Source of the DNA: Eutreptiella sp. 'Long Island Sound 2002'
Lineage: Eukaryota > Euglenozoa > Euglenophyceae > Eutreptiales > Eutreptiaceae
NCBI GenBank assembly: GCA_964036045.1
Contig: OZ038387.1
Coordinates: 60,422,604 to 60,486,603 of the forward strand
Reading direction: 5' to 3'
Length of the DNA stretch: 64,000 bases
Under the pieces are notes generated by a model. The model was not told where the DNA came from, searched no databases, and saw only the letters and a list, made by a program, of their open reading frames with translations. Every line of letters begins with the position of its first letter. Position 1 is the stretch's first letter. A program made the translations under genes and the position numbers. This document shows positions 1 through 12,399 of the stretch, piece by piece.

Positions 1-3000
1 CTTTCCGCCCTCAACGGCCCGCCAACCGTTTTTGTAGTCGCCAGACCTCTTCTCCCAACCGCTTCTCCAACCACCAGTAACCGCTTTGGCACCCGCTTTC
101 GGGACCCACCTTCGGCCTCCTACGCATCCCTCTGGTCTCTTTCTCTGCTACCACGGTTGTTGAAAGGCGGCGATGACAATGTGACTGAAGACCTTTTGTC
201 CGGACTGTTGTTTCCCTGCAGCCTTGTGCCTTGCAGCGTCAGGGGCTGCAACCAAGTCGGTATTCCACAGCGGGGGGGGGGGGGGGGCAGGGGGCTAGGC
301 CCGTGTACCTCAGCTATGCAGGTGGTTCGGAGAGGGAACCGACGCCCTGAGCACTTTATTGATGGAACACACTGTTTGTCTCCCAGAGCACTGACCCCAT
401 GTCTGGCTCCGTTTGGCATACGATGAGCCAAATCCTGTAAAAGATTTGCCAGTTAAGAGCCCAAATATTCGCGACAACCAATCGGAATCATTTCACAACC
501 GTGGCGCTCGTAAGAGTGCAGACGCAGAGGTGGGGTGTTGTTGGGGGAGGGAAAGAAGGCCCCTGTGAGTGAAAGCACACTAAACAAGGCCCAGAAATTC
601 CCAGTACCGGAACCTTGCCAAAACATTATTCCGAATATATGGACAGATGGGGGGAAATGTGTGAAGATTTGTCCTTTTGTGTGTGTTTTTTTTTTAAACT
701 GAGTGGAAAAATGGTGATAAACCACCCCCCAGGTGGAAAATGGTGGTTTTCCCTATTTTCTCATTTTTTCTTGGGAACGTTTTTGGGAACCTTATTGCTG
801 GCCGTGTGGGGAGTTTCGGGGCCTTGCATTAACACTTTGCAGGCGAACTCCTGTACCATCTGCCTTGACCCCGAGCCCCGAACAATGTCAGGAGGTTCCT
901 TGGACGCAACATCCACCAGATCCAAAGATCAAAAATTCCATGACCCCAATCCTGCCAAAAGGTCGCCAGGTGTGACGGGACCGCACTTCGTATGATATAT
1001 GTTCAGATATTTCGTGGTCTCCGAGTGCCCCTTGGCGTTTCAGGATGGGGTCATCCCACCGAAGAGGTTGGGTAGTGTCAGAACGCGGCCCTGTCCTCGG
1101 GTTCTGCTTTCGACTCAAAATTTTGCAGTACATCGCGAATTGGTCTGCTCCCGCTGTAGAAGGCGCTGTGATATGCGCCCGCCGGGCCAGCCTCAAGGCG
1201 CTCGCCACAGGCCGTCCCGAGGCGGCACTGCCGAGCGCGCCAGGGAGGGGGTCGGGCCCAACGGCATGCCATCCGGCACCGACCGGCTGACGGATGGGCT
1301 GGGGCGTCTGACAGGCGAACCTGTGGACTTGCACGGCAGGGGCGTCTGGGATTCTTCGAGGGCCCGCTCCCTGATGCTGGAAGAGGGGGAGACCAACGTC
1401 TATCAGTTTTGTTTTTTTGGTGTAACACACGTCCACGGCAACATGGTCCATCTGAAGATGATATCTGTTCGCAAGTGGAAGACGGCCCCTGTGTCGGGGT
1501 CCTATGCCCCTTGTTGAAGGCCCATGAGGGTCTCCCGTTCATGTGTATGAATGGGGACGGGGGGCCTCAGGGTGACAGTCCGTTCCGCCCCAACCGCCCC
1601 TTTCCGCCCTCAACGGCCCGCCGACCGTTTTTGTAGTCGCCAGACCTCTTCTCCCAACCGCTCCTCCAACCACCAGTAACCGCTTTGGCACCCGCTTTCG
1701 GGACCCACCTTCGGCCTCCTACCAATTCAAGCGCATCCCTCTGGTCTCTTTCTCTGCTACCACGGTTGTTGAAAGGCGGCGATGACAATGTGACTGAAGC
1801 CCTTTTGTCCGGACTGTTGTTTCCCTGCAGCCTTGTGCCTTGCAGCGTCAGGGGCTGCAACCAAGTCGGTATTCCACAGCGGGGGGGGGGGGGGGGCAGG
1901 GGGCTAGGCCCGTGTACCTCAGCTATGCAGGTGGTTCGGAGAGGGAACCGACGCCCTGAGCACTTTATTGATGGAACACACTGTTTGTCTCCCAGAGCAC
2001 TGACCCCATGTCTGGCTCCGTTTGGCATACGATGCGCCAAGTCCTGTAAAAGATTTGCCAGTTGAGAGCCCAAATATTCGCGACAACCAATCGGAATCAT
2101 TTCACAACCGTGGCGCTCGTAAGAGTGCAGACGCAGAGGTGGGGTGTTGTTGGGGGAGGGAAAGAAGCTCCCTGTGAGTGAAAGCACACTAAACAAGGCC
2201 CAGAAATTCCCAGTACCGGAACCTTGCCAAAACATTATTCCGAATATATGGGAAAATATGGACAGATGGGGGGAAATGTGTGAAGATTTGTCCTTTTGTG
2301 TGTGTGTTTTTTTTAAACTGAGTGGAAAAATGGTGATAAACCACCCCCCAGGTGGAAAATGGTGGTTTTCCCTATTTTCTCATTTTTTCTTGGGAACGTT
2401 TTTGGGAACCTTATTGCTGGCCGTGTGGGGAGTTTCGGGGCCTTGCATCAACACTTTGCAGGCGAACTCCTGTACCATCTGCCTTGACCCCGAGCCCCGA
2501 ACAATGTCAGGAGGTTCCTTGGACGCAACATCCATCAGATCCAAAGATCAAAAATTCCATGACCCCAATCCTGCCAAAAGGTCGCCAGGTGTGACGGGAC
2601 CGCACTTCGTATGATATATGTTCAGATATTTCGTGGTCTCCGAGTGCCCCTTGGCGTTTCAGGATGGGGTCATCCCACCGAAGAGGTTGGGTAGTGTCAG
2701 AACGCGGCCCTGTCCTCGGGTTCTGCTTTCGACTCAAAATTTTGCAGTACATCGCGAATTGGTCTGCTCCCGCTGTAGAAGGCGCTGTGATATGCGCCCG
2801 CCGGGCCAGCCTCAAGGCGCTCGCCACAGGCCGTCCCGAGGCGGCACTGCCGAGCGCGCCAGGGAGGGGGTCGGGCCCAACGGCATGCCATCCGGTACCG
2901 ACCGGCTGACGGATGGGCTGGGGCGTCTGACAGGCGAACCTGTGGACTTGCACGGCAGGGGCGTCTGGGATTCTTCGAGGGCCCGCTCCCTGATGCTGGA

Positions 3001-3333
3001 AGAGGGGGAGACCAACGTCTATCAGTTTTTTTTTTTTCGGTGTAACACACGTCCACGGCAACATGGTCCATCTGAAGATGATATCTGTTCGCAAGTGGAA
3101 GACGGCCCCTGTGTCGGGGTCCTATGCCCCTTGTTGAAGGCTCATGAGGGTCTCCCGTTCATGTGTATGAATGGGGACGGGGGGCCTCAGGGTTCCGCCC
3201 CAACCGCCCCTTTCCGCCCTCAACGGCCCGCCAACCGTTTTTGTAGTCGCCAGACCTCTTCTCCCAGCCGCTTCTCCAACCACCAGTAACCGCTTTGGCA
3301 CCCGCTTTCGGGACCCACCTTCGGCCTCCTACC
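1..3333. repeat. 1.6-kb tandem repeat, two full units plus a partial third
   Basis: The same sequence starts at 1, 1600 and 3210 (units of 1599 and 1610 bp); the third copy breaks off near 3333. Units are nearly identical apart from point changes and indels of about 10-12 bp near 130/1722, 640/2249 and at the unit junctions (1571-1582 versus 3191). Each unit has a long G run (about 270 and 1880), a T-rich stretch and a GC-rich half. Open frames recur in each copy but show no recognisable domain, and they shift where the indels fall, so I do not call a gene. The window begins inside the array, so its true length is unknown. Confidence 0.95.
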
Positions 3334-4573
3334 ACCCCAAGCGCTTACGCGGATAATTTACCCATTGTATTTTCGTCTCCTCGGGGCCTCCCGTAGGGAG
3401 TGGACCCCGAAGGCCTACCCCCCCCCCCCCACCCCGCTGCCGACCCTATGCCCCCCTATTCGCCGCATCCGGCCCTGACCCGATGGACCGCTCTGCTAAC
3501 ACGTTCTGTGGACGGGGCTCTTGATACTCCTCATCTTACCCCTCTTACCCTCTTCCGTGAAAATGGAGAGGTCTGCATCACTGCCTCGTGTCCACTCCCT
3601 CAGCACTGACTCTGCCCAAGGCATTTCAGTACCCTCCCAGGCCCCATGGGCAGTTTGCCCCCGTTGCACAGCCCCCCCCCCCCCCCCCCTCATGGCGGTG
3701 GGGGGGGTATTTGCGTGACCTGTGTTTCAGTATGTTTGTGTACAGGCAGTGCGGCATGAATGAGTTCTCCCGTTTGGTGTGCTTGGGGTTCTGTGCGGCG
3801 AAAGATGAGGATTTCCCGCGTTTTAGTGAAACCCTGGGGTGGTTCTCCTTTGTCTCCTGGGGGAAACAAATGTTGCGGAAAGTTGGAGTTTGCCGCCTCC
3901 GTGGTCAGGTCGCCACTGAACCGCCAGCCAGTGCGCCAACCCGTTTTGGTGCCGGATTAAGACGCCGAGGGATTTTACTGCACGTGCATTCCTGAGGTGG
4001 CCGCCATTCTGTCACCAAACAAAACCTGTAATATACCTTTCTCAGGTGTTTGCCCTGAGCCCGACTGATGCACACACATGTTCTGCGATTGATGCTCAGT
4101 CCATATCCGGCAAAATCAGCCAGGGTGAATTGGACTGTGACTTCATTGTGATGCTTCAGATTGCATTTTTTGGGGAAGAATAGTGTGGACCGCATTGGAA
4201 TCACAGGGGCTGTAGGTGAGCTTGGAGAGGCTGCCCATGCAATGAGGTGGGAGGGGCTGCAGGCACTGAGGGGAGGGGCTGACGGTGGTCCAACCTCTGG
4301 ATATCCAAGGTACTGCAAGTCGTTCGGTATCGGCTGTGGGAAAGCAGGTCCAACAATCTGAACCAAAGTTTGACAACGGGAATCTTAGCTAAACTGTCGT
4401 CCGGCACCTCGACACTGATCAAGCTACGTCATGAACAGGCATCGAGCCATAGGAAAAGGCAATGCTGCCGACCTGCTCAGCAGCATTGCTCGCCGAAGGG
4501 TCCACCCCCGTTGGGTCCCCCCTTCGCTGCCTGTCCACTGGGGCTTGAAAAAAATGTTCCTCAGGAGAAAAAT
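3334..4573. other. Non-coding stretch, no gene recognised
   Basis: Between the tandem repeat and the first SINE-like copy. It has C runs at about 3420 and 3670, and short frames without recognisable domains. I see no convincing exon, RNA gene or mobile element end. Confidence 0.5.
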
Positions 4574-4974
4574 AAATCACCTCAAAGAGAGGTTGTTAGA
4601 TGAAGTGCAGGCGCAGATGCCATACACCCCCCCTTTTTGGGGGTCATTCGCGTAGCACACCCCAAGGCATGATGTTGGATGTTCAACCCCTTGCAAAGTC
4701 ATTATTTTGTCCGACAAAACAATCACCCAAGGGCCCCCTGAAACTGGATACCATTTTTTGGGTGGGGTTGGGGGTGGGGGGGGGGGGGGTTCAAAAGTTT
4801 GTGGTTGAAAGGATTTTAACCAGGGTCGAGTATAATAAGGGCTCGAGGTCAATCGATTGGCTGAGCCGGCGATCGCCGAACTGCCCGCCAGGAATCAAAC
4901 CAGCACTAGGCGATCCATCAGCTGGCTGTTCGACTGCTCGACCACTGAGTGTTCCTGCAGACTAGAGGTTCCCC
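4574..4974 (-). repeat. tRNA-derived SINE-like element, copy 1
   Basis: About 400 bp, homologous along its whole length to 46406-46818. Read on the minus strand, the head (4974 down to about 4860) carries a tRNA-like A box (TGGTCGAGCAG) and B box (GGTTTGATTCC, complement near 4900-4912). The body ends at the shared segment that reads AAATCACCTC on the + strand. The body includes a variable G run (4779-4790 area). A tRNA-like pol III promoter at one end of a dispersed repeat is the standard signature of a SINE. The 40-bp minisatellite begins immediately beyond the head. Confidence 0.7.
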
Positions 4975-4975
4975 A

Positions 4976-5410
4976 ATAGAACGGCCATGAAGGACCCAAA
5001 GGACACACATATGATATAGAACGGCCATCAAGTGCCCAGAGGACACACATATGATATTGAAGAGCCATCAAGGGCCAAGAGGACACAGGTGTGATATAGA
5101 ATGGCCGTGAAGGGCCTATAGGACATGCATATGATATAGAACGGCCATCAAGGGCCAAAAGGACACACATATGATATACAACGGCCATCAAGAGCCAGCA
5201 AGACACACATACGATATTGAACAGCGAGCAAAGGCCAAGGAGATACACATATGATATAGAACGGCCATGACGGGCCTAGAGGACACACACGTGATATAGA
5301 ACGGCCATGAAGGGCTTGGAGGACACACATATGATATGGATCTGCGATCAAAGACGTAGAGGACACACATACAATATAGAACGGCCATCATGGGCTAGAG
5401 GACAGCGGTG
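4976..5410. repeat. 40-bp minisatellite, about 10.8 units
   Basis: Units of exactly 40 bp start every 40 bases from 4976 to 5376, with consensus built around ATAGAACGGCCATCAAGG and a GGACACACATATGAT end. Divergence between units is roughly 10-25 percent. Because 40 is not a multiple of three and no frame has a stop, long repeat-peptide frames appear on the minus strand; these are artefacts of the repeat, not genes. Confidence 0.95.
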
Positions 5411-5822
5411 TGGTGCGGGATGGGGCGGGGCGGTGTTGGGGGGGGCCAGGGTGGGTGTGGTGTGGGGCAGGACAGGGCGGGGCGGTGTGGGGCGGGACAG
5501 GGCGGGGCAGTGTGGTGCGGGAGGGAGTGGGGCGGTCTGGGGCGGGACAAGTGGGGAGGTCCGGGGCGGGGCGGTGTGGGGCGGGACAGGGAGGGGCGGT
5601 GTGTGCCGGGGTAGGGTGGGGCGGTGTGGGGCGGGACGGGGCAGGGCTGTGTGGGGCGAGATGGGGGGGGGCGGTGTGGGGTGGGACAGGCTAGGGCGCC
5701 GTGGGGCGGGACAGGGCAGGGCAGTGTGGAGAGGGATGGGGCGGGGCGGTGCGGCGTGGGATGGGATGGGGCGGTGTGGGGCGGGCCAGGGCGTGGCTGT
5801 GTGGGGCGGGACAGGGCGGGGT
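5403..5822. repeat. G-rich minisatellite
   Basis: About 420 bp of imperfect units of roughly 20-30 bases built from GGGGCGGGACAGGGC and GGGGCGGTGTG. The + strand has almost no C runs, so the strand asymmetry is extreme and many GGG or GGGG blocks sit close together, as in G-quadruplex-forming sequence. Several Gly/Arg-rich frames are open throughout; I regard them as repeat artefacts. Confidence 0.9.
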
Positions 5823-5997
5823 CGCTGGTGACGCCGTGCCTGTCGTGTACACCTTTTTGGTCACCCCGCCTTGTGTGCGATCTTATGCTTAGACAGGCTC
5901 CTTGTAGTGATGGAGCATGTGTCTGAGTTTGTTTTTTGCTTGTAAGGACGGAAATCGGAGATGCACATCTGCACTAATTCCTTATCCAACTTGTTCC

Positions 5998-6802
5998 GAT
6001 ATGTGTGCAATCGTCTAGAATGGACATGCTTGGATGTTGGCTTAGTATGAAACGCAGCATTGTGTTGAGAATCTTGAATCATAGCCCTGATTAGGGAATG
6101 GATGATGAATGAAGAGGAAGATAGATGATCCCAAAATCATAGACTTTGGATCTCGGGTTCAAGTAACCACTTATAATGGACAATCCAAATTCAAGTTGTT
6201 TTGACGTTGGTATTGTGTGAAAGTGAGTGTTTCATTGAGAATCAAAAATGGTGATTGTGATTGGGGCTGGGGATCTCAAAATTGCAGACGCCGAATCTGA
6301 AGCAATTTCAAAAAACCACTTATACCTTTATGTCTGTGATAGTCTAGCATAGGCTAAAAATGAACGTGTGCCATCGTTGGTTTGGTGTGAAAGTGAGATT
6401 TGCTATGAGAATCTAATTGGGGATAGGATGATGGAATATGATGGTGATGGATGATCTCAAAATCAGTGTTGCTGACTCACAAGTTCCCAAACCCACTTAT
6501 ACTAGATTGTTTGCAAGAGTACAATTTTGGTTTGATTTTGGTTTTGTGTGACAGTGAGTGTTGCTTTGAGAATCTAAAATGTTGACTTTGATTGGTGGTG
6601 GGATGATGGATGATGTTGATGGAGGATCCTCGAGTTGGAGATGTTGAATCTGAAGCAATTCAAGAAGCCACATATACCTTTATGCTTATAATAGTCTAAA
6701 ATGGAATTTTTTTGATGTTGGTTTGGTGTGAACGTGAATTATGCTTGATTGGTGATGGAAGGATGAATGATGATGATGGATGATCCCTAAATTGCAGATG
6801 CC
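5998..6802. repeat. Degenerate AT-rich tandem repeat, about 165-bp unit, roughly five copies
   Basis: Recurring landmarks in the same order in each unit: a TAGTCTAAAATGG-like segment, GTTGGTTTGGTGTGAAAGTGA, TTGAGAATC, ATGATGGATGAT, CTCAAAAT, GCAGATGCTGAATCTGAAGC and CCACTTATACCTTTATG. Copies are diverged and of unequal length. No coding potential seen. Confidence 0.8.
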
Positions 6803-6812
6803 AATTTGTTCT

Positions 6813-6870
6813 TTTTATGAAGGCCGCGTCACCACCAATGTCATAATGGTGGCAGCGATTTGCAGAGATG
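6813..6870 (+). repeat. Short dispersed repeat, partner of 19934-19990
   Basis: About 57 bp (GAAGGCCGCGTCACCACCA ... GGTGGCAGC ... TTGCAGAGA) recurs in inverted orientation at 19934-19990 with a few substitutions. Origin unknown. Confidence 0.8.
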
Positions 6871-9419
6871 CTAACCGTGGGATAGGGGAGGTGGGGCGCG
6901 GACAGAGCCTGACCCCACTCAGTAGCACCTACCCCCAGAGTGCAGGGTGTGTGAATAGTGTGATGGACTCTTGAATGGCTATCATTTTTTCAAGGAACCC
7001 AGCCGACAAGAACGTGCAACGCCAATCGTCTTTTGACCCCACCCCCCCAAGGGCCCCATCACGGGGTATGTTTAATTGCCCCAACAGGCCTCGAGAGGGG
7101 TCTCTGCGGGGCTGGGGGGGCAAATGGGTAGGGTGGGCGCCGTCGAGAAACGTAGTTGCGTGTGAGGTGGAGGAAAGGGCGAGTAACAGTCAAAGTGAGC
7201 GGCTGAACTTAGGAAGAGCACACAAAGCAAAGCAAAAAACGCACCTGGCTGGATCCCCACAGTGCTCTCGGATTCTTGTTGATGCCCGTGGAGGCGACCG
7301 TGCCGGCACGGCTGGAGCGAACCTGGTGCCCTTGCACGTGCAACGATACAAACTGAATAGTTTTGGGGTAAAGTAGGGCACAGGTTGGAGTCGCAGGTTA
7401 GAGTGGCAGGATTGAGTCGCAGGATAGAGTCACAGGATAGAGTCACAGGTTAGAGTCGCAGGATACGGTTGCAGGATAGGGCGCATTCAGTGTTTGGTAG
7501 GTTGGTGGTTTTGAGACCGGTTTCATAAACGTCGTCGCAATAGCATAGTGCACAATGCACCTAGCTAGGGGGAAGGTCTGACCCAGACAATCCATGAAAC
7601 ATTTAATAGCCACCCTGTGTGGTGAACTCAAGGCAACATTCGGCATTGGTCTGGTTTGCCCTGCAGTGGCAGCAAGGCAAAGCAATCTGCAAACATTGAA
7701 CTGTGTGAGTGTGGCATGAGGTTAGGATCATGCAGGCCATTTCAAAACCTGACACCGTAGCTCAAACGAAGATACGCTTAAATAAACCAGCCAAATGAAT
7801 GTTGCATGTGGGTGATGTGGGTGGGTAAGTTGTGTTGTACAGTAGCATGAAGAGGGATATTTTTCCTTCTGTGCTGTGCTGCACCCGTGAATTGCGTTGC
7901 AAGATGGACAAACCTTTTATCAGAGATGCTCATTTGGGTATGATGGCATGCTTGGCATGTTTTGACCCCTGATTTTCAGAACCATGTCGTGGGTCAAGGC
8001 TGGCAGGTCGTCCTACGCACACACCATCCGAACCGTGACGCACAAACAACACTCTTTTCCAAACAACACCAGGCATTGTGTCCATGAATTTCTGGGCCCC
8101 GCCGTTGTTTGTGCAAAGGGGCCGGGTAATGAACATCTCCTCCATCCGCCGTTTGGGCCAAGAGGGGGCCAGGGGGGTTGCGGGGGGGGGGGGGGGGCAC
8201 CTGCAACTCCCAACACTGGCCACACTTGGAAGTCCCAAGTTGGAGCGCAGGGGTCCAGAAATGCGGTCTGCCAGGGCTCGTGCTGTGCCAAGTCCCCAGC
8301 CGTTTCAGTGTTGAGTGTCCAGTCTGAGTCAGGGCGGCCGCATCAGCGCCACGCGGCAGATGTCATCCCTGTGCCGCAGGCGTCCGCTGTCCGTTGCATC
8401 ATGAAGCCCTGTTGACACCGGGGAGCCGTGGCATGCAGAGTGCTGAAGCTCGCCGCCGCCCTCCCTATCACTCACACCCGAGCGTCAAGGGGCAGTCCGC
8501 CTCCTCGTCAGCCTCCCGGGCACCCCAAGGCCACGTTGCCAAAGCACGGCACAGCCCGTCACCGCGACGGCGTGACCCGAAGGCCGGTTCTGACGCAGAC
8601 GGACCGTGTGTTCCAGCGGCACAGGCCTCGTCGTCACGACCGTCGGCAGCGCAGTGCCCGGACTCTGCGCCCTCTTCCGCAAAGGTGACGCACTCGCTCG
8701 ACGCCAGGTGTTTGTTTCAGGGGAAGTAGAGGGTTGAATGCGGTGAGTGGGGGTTGAATGCGGTGCATGGGAAGCGGTGGCGCCTCGGCCCGTTTTCCCG
8801 GACAGACTTGGCCTGTTCGTTTGTGCAAAGCCTCGCCTCGGGAGCTTTACCAACTGCTGCCACCCCCGTCGGTTACTGCGGTCATTTGCGATGCAAGCGC
8901 CATTCATTGCCGCCCTGCGGGGGCCCACCTGGCCCCCCTCCCGGAGCGAAGACTCATGGCCCTCCTCTGGGCAGTTGAAGAAGTAACCACAAATGTCGAA
9001 AAGTGCAGAAAACGCCGGCCAAGGTGAGCTCTACCACCATCACAAAGATGCAACAGGAGGTACGAAGCATGCGTCCAAAAGCTGCTTCGCACAGGCCAGC
9101 AATGCCAACACAACAGCTTCTGCAAAATTTGATGATATTTCGAGTTGTCAGCACCCCCCCCTCCCTTTTCCCCTCCAGCAGGAGAACAGAAAGCCGTATG
9201 GTTAGGCCGAAGGAGTGCATCAGGCTATACGGCCCTGTGAATCACTGCGACACATCAACACAGACGCAGCTTGAGGGCGTGGCTGTCTTTCATGCATCAT
9301 CTAGCTCAGCAACACACAGGTATTGATCTTTAGTGGTTCGCCGTCCACAGGTTATATAGCATATGCAGCTGCCACTGGCACCGCTGATTGAATCCTTGTA
9401 CCTATTTGTTGTACATTGA
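6871..9419. other. Gene-poor stretch with a possible exon near 8420-8681
   Basis: No recognisable domain. The segment up to 8681 is open in two frames, is Ser/Pro/Arg-rich and ends with AAAG|GTGACG, a usable donor. It could be an upstream exon of the coiled-coil gene ending at 17616 but cannot be linked with confidence. A short run of related heptamers (RTAGAGTCACAGG) lies at about 7385-7475, and a long G run at about 8180. Confidence 0.35.
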
Positions 9420-9545
9420 TTAGTGGAGCACCCCAACCAAGAAGGGGACACATGCATTTGTGAGAGAACCTCTGGACTAATGGCTGAAAGTGTCTATGGC
9501 GGGGACATTCAGTCGATCAGCACCGACCATTGATCCCCCGGGCGC
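9420..9545 (+). repeat. Dispersed repeat, copy 1 of 4
   Basis: The block TAGTGGA ... CCCAACCAAGAA ... GGCTGAAAGTGTC ... GGGGACATTCAGTCG ... CCGACCATTGATCCCC also occurs at 41214-41345. Its second half recurs at 26597-26672 and, more diverged, at 40932-40975. No terminal structure is evident. Confidence 0.8.
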
Positions 9546-11061
9546 GCATGTCAATGGACTCCCCACCCGCAAAGCAGAATCATGCCCCTCCCCGCCCTTC
9601 CCTTCCGCCGCTGTCGCTGGACCACCCCAATCGGAAATAAGAACCGTGGCCCCGGGCCATTGGCATGAGGGGGGGGGGGGGTAACTCCGTCGTCGAGGGC
9701 AGCGGACGTACTGAAACTGCCATTTTTTCACCAACTGCTCTCAGATAACTACCGACAGTCGTCGAGTGCGTTGGGGCAATCCATGGTCGAGGCCAGTTGG
9801 CCACCAACCGCTTGGGGTTGACCGTTGAGCGCCAGCAGTTGTCCGCCAACCGCCAGTCGGAGGACCCAGAAGATCCTTAAGTGACCCAAAAAAGTCCATT
9901 TTGTTCACTCCCCTCCCCTTCCCCGACTGTAGCCGTCAGGCTTTCGGGCCCACCTCCTCTGGCGTGCCTTGCTGCCCCCAACCCCACCCCGAATTTCGCC
10001 GGATACATCACTGCTATGACGTACTTTGTGAACAAATCCATTCCGTCGTGGGTGTCCAGTCAGTACCTGAATGTACGTAGTGCGGTGGGTCACCAGCTCC
10101 ATTCATCGGTGCCATGAGGGGATCCAAAGCGGCTGCTGCTGGGACGGTGTACTGCCCCTGGGCCGCATTGCCGGATGCAGCCTCCTACACACGGGAACGC
10201 GGCGGATGGATAGACTGTTTGGCCATAAACGTGCAAAACGGCATGTGCGAAAGGGGCGGGCAAGAGAGGACGGTAGTGGCGCCCAGTTGTTTAAAATTGT
10301 TCATCGACGCAACGAGAGTCTGCAATTCACAAAGATATTTGGAGCCAATCTGCCAGCACCGCTTTCTACTTCATTCTGGGGTGGACTAAGAGGTTTTTGC
10401 AAAAAAGGCTGTTGCAGTCTGTATGATGGTGCGCATACTCTGGGTTCTCACGTTGTGGCAATGCCAATGCTGTACATTTCATCCCAAAAAGGGTTCGGCC
10501 GGCCCAGCCATTCCTTGCGGAGATGACCAATTGTGCGACTGCACAACACCACAGAAGCCACAGCAGCAGCATGACCCACATGCAAATGCAACTGCAGGCG
10601 AGGTGCAAGTCTGTTGGAGGTGGTTGTGTGGTGGGACTGGTCTGTCTAGCATGCGAGAACTCTGAAGCGGGTTGGGCATGGTGTGCGAGGATTGTCAAGG
10701 GCCCAGGGTCAAACTTGGAGGTTGTGGTTGAGAGCAGGAAAAGGCTGAAACGTTTGCGAGCGTTTGAGAGGAGGGCTGTCACCGGTTGTCAAGGGTTGTT
10801 AAGGGTTGTCGGGCCAATCCTCAACGGCTGTTGTCGAAAAATTCAACGACCCTGAACATCCTGAACAAAAAGCATCGACAACCCGAGATACGGTGAAGCT
10901 GTTGACCTGCGCGATTCTGCTCATCCATTTCTACGGGGGCATTGCTGCTCAGTCAGAGGTGACCCAAGCCACCGTGGGTGCAACCCCAATGCCTGGCTGT
11001 ACCCTGCATCGCTATGCAATGCACTTGCGATGCAGTGATTCAGTGCTGCCTCGTCCCTCAG
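9546..11061. other. Gene-poor stretch
   Basis: Only short frames without a recognisable domain. The segment at about 10890-10966 encodes a hydrophobic stretch that could serve as a signal peptide before a GAG|GTGACC donor, but nothing links it to the exon at 11062. Confidence 0.35.
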
Positions 11062-12364
11062 GTGCATAAGTGCCGCCGTCCCTGTGCAGCCCAATGCTCC
11101 CCCCGCTCAAGGCACCGCAGACCCAGAGCCGCAGGGCGGTGCTGTTACCGGCGACGGGGACGGGTGCGGTGCGGCACACGCCTTGACCGACAGCACACGT
11201 GCCGTGCACCGGGCGCCCAGTCTTCCCGAACAGGAAGCCGCGCTGCGAGCACGAGCCGAGAGCGTCGAACGGGAGTTTGCAGCGCTGCAGGTACGTCCCG
11301 GCGCACGGCGCAGGAGATCTCTGTGCGCCCTGGGCCCCTGACGCGCATCGGAAGGGCATTCCGAAGCATTTCCCCCGGGAGCCGTGACACCGAACCCCCC
11401 CCCCCCCTCTGAGGGGGATGGTTTGGGGGTGCAGGGCACGCGGGCCCCGTGCAGTTGGTCCTCGTGGTGCGCAAGGCCGGTGGATAGTTGAACAGGACCG
11501 CGGGGGCCTTGGGGGAACATTGGCGCGCCGGGTGCGTTGGGCAAAGTTTCAACGGTCACCGTCCCACCTCCAACCGTTTGGGGGCATGTGTCTCGATGGG
11601 ATTTTCTGATTTAGCACAATGGGATTTCGGCACGTTTTTCAGTGCCCAAGAAAGCAAGCAATGATTCCAAGAGAGGTTAATGTTGTCATCACGGGGGGGG
11701 CGACTCCGCGGGTCCTGGGACGCCAACTACCCCTGCCCCCCCCCCCCCCCCTAGGGGCCTTCGGCCAACAGTTAGTTGCCAAAGGTGTCGCCCTCAGGCA
11801 TCCATGGGCGCCGAAGGCGCCCGATGCTACATGAACACCAAAGGTGCCCTAAGGCAAATTTTGTCCAATTTGCACCCCAACACTATCCTTAAACCCAACG
11901 TTGACTCCAACACCCACCCCCAACCCTCAGCCTACTCCTATTCCTACACCTAACCCTAACCCTAGCCCTAACCCTAGCCCTGGCTCTCACCCTAGGCTAG
12001 GGTCAGAGTGAGTGTTGGGGTCCAAAATGGAGAGCAATGATGTGGCAAAAGCAGCCATGAACGAAATTTGGGGGATCTTGTTCAGCCCAATCAACATGGC
12101 TGGCATGGCCAAACCAACTGGCTGCAAAGGTTAGGGTTAGGTTTATGGTGATGGTATGGTTAGAGGGAGGGCAAGGGGAGGTAAGGGGAGCCTGTGCCCC
12201 CCCCCCCCCCCAACACCCCAAATCGCCCAACCTGGACCCCCCCCCCACCACCACCCCTAATTGCCTCACTTGGACCCCCCCCCCAACCGACCCTCCCGGA
12301 GCCTCCCCCCCCCAGCCCCTCCTATACCCCCCCCCATTCGCCCTCCCTGAACCCCCCCCTCAGA

Positions 12365-12399
<35 letters not shown>

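Noticed and set aside
1567-3289. Frames of 195-223 codons within the 1.6-kb repeat
   Set aside because: They are interrupted or fused by small indels between repeat units and have no recognisable domain.
4895-5391. Minus-strand repeat peptides (CVLxALDGRSISYV type)
   Set aside because: Produced by a stop-free 40-bp tandem repeat read in successive frames; no selection for a frame can apply since 40 is not divisible by three.
5307-5926. Gly/Arg-rich frames of up to 174 codons
   Set aside because: They are translations of the G-rich minisatellite, open in all three frames.
11940-12000. True telomere or subtelomere
   Set aside because: The array is short, degenerate, and lies inside a transposable element with clear ends and a target duplication.
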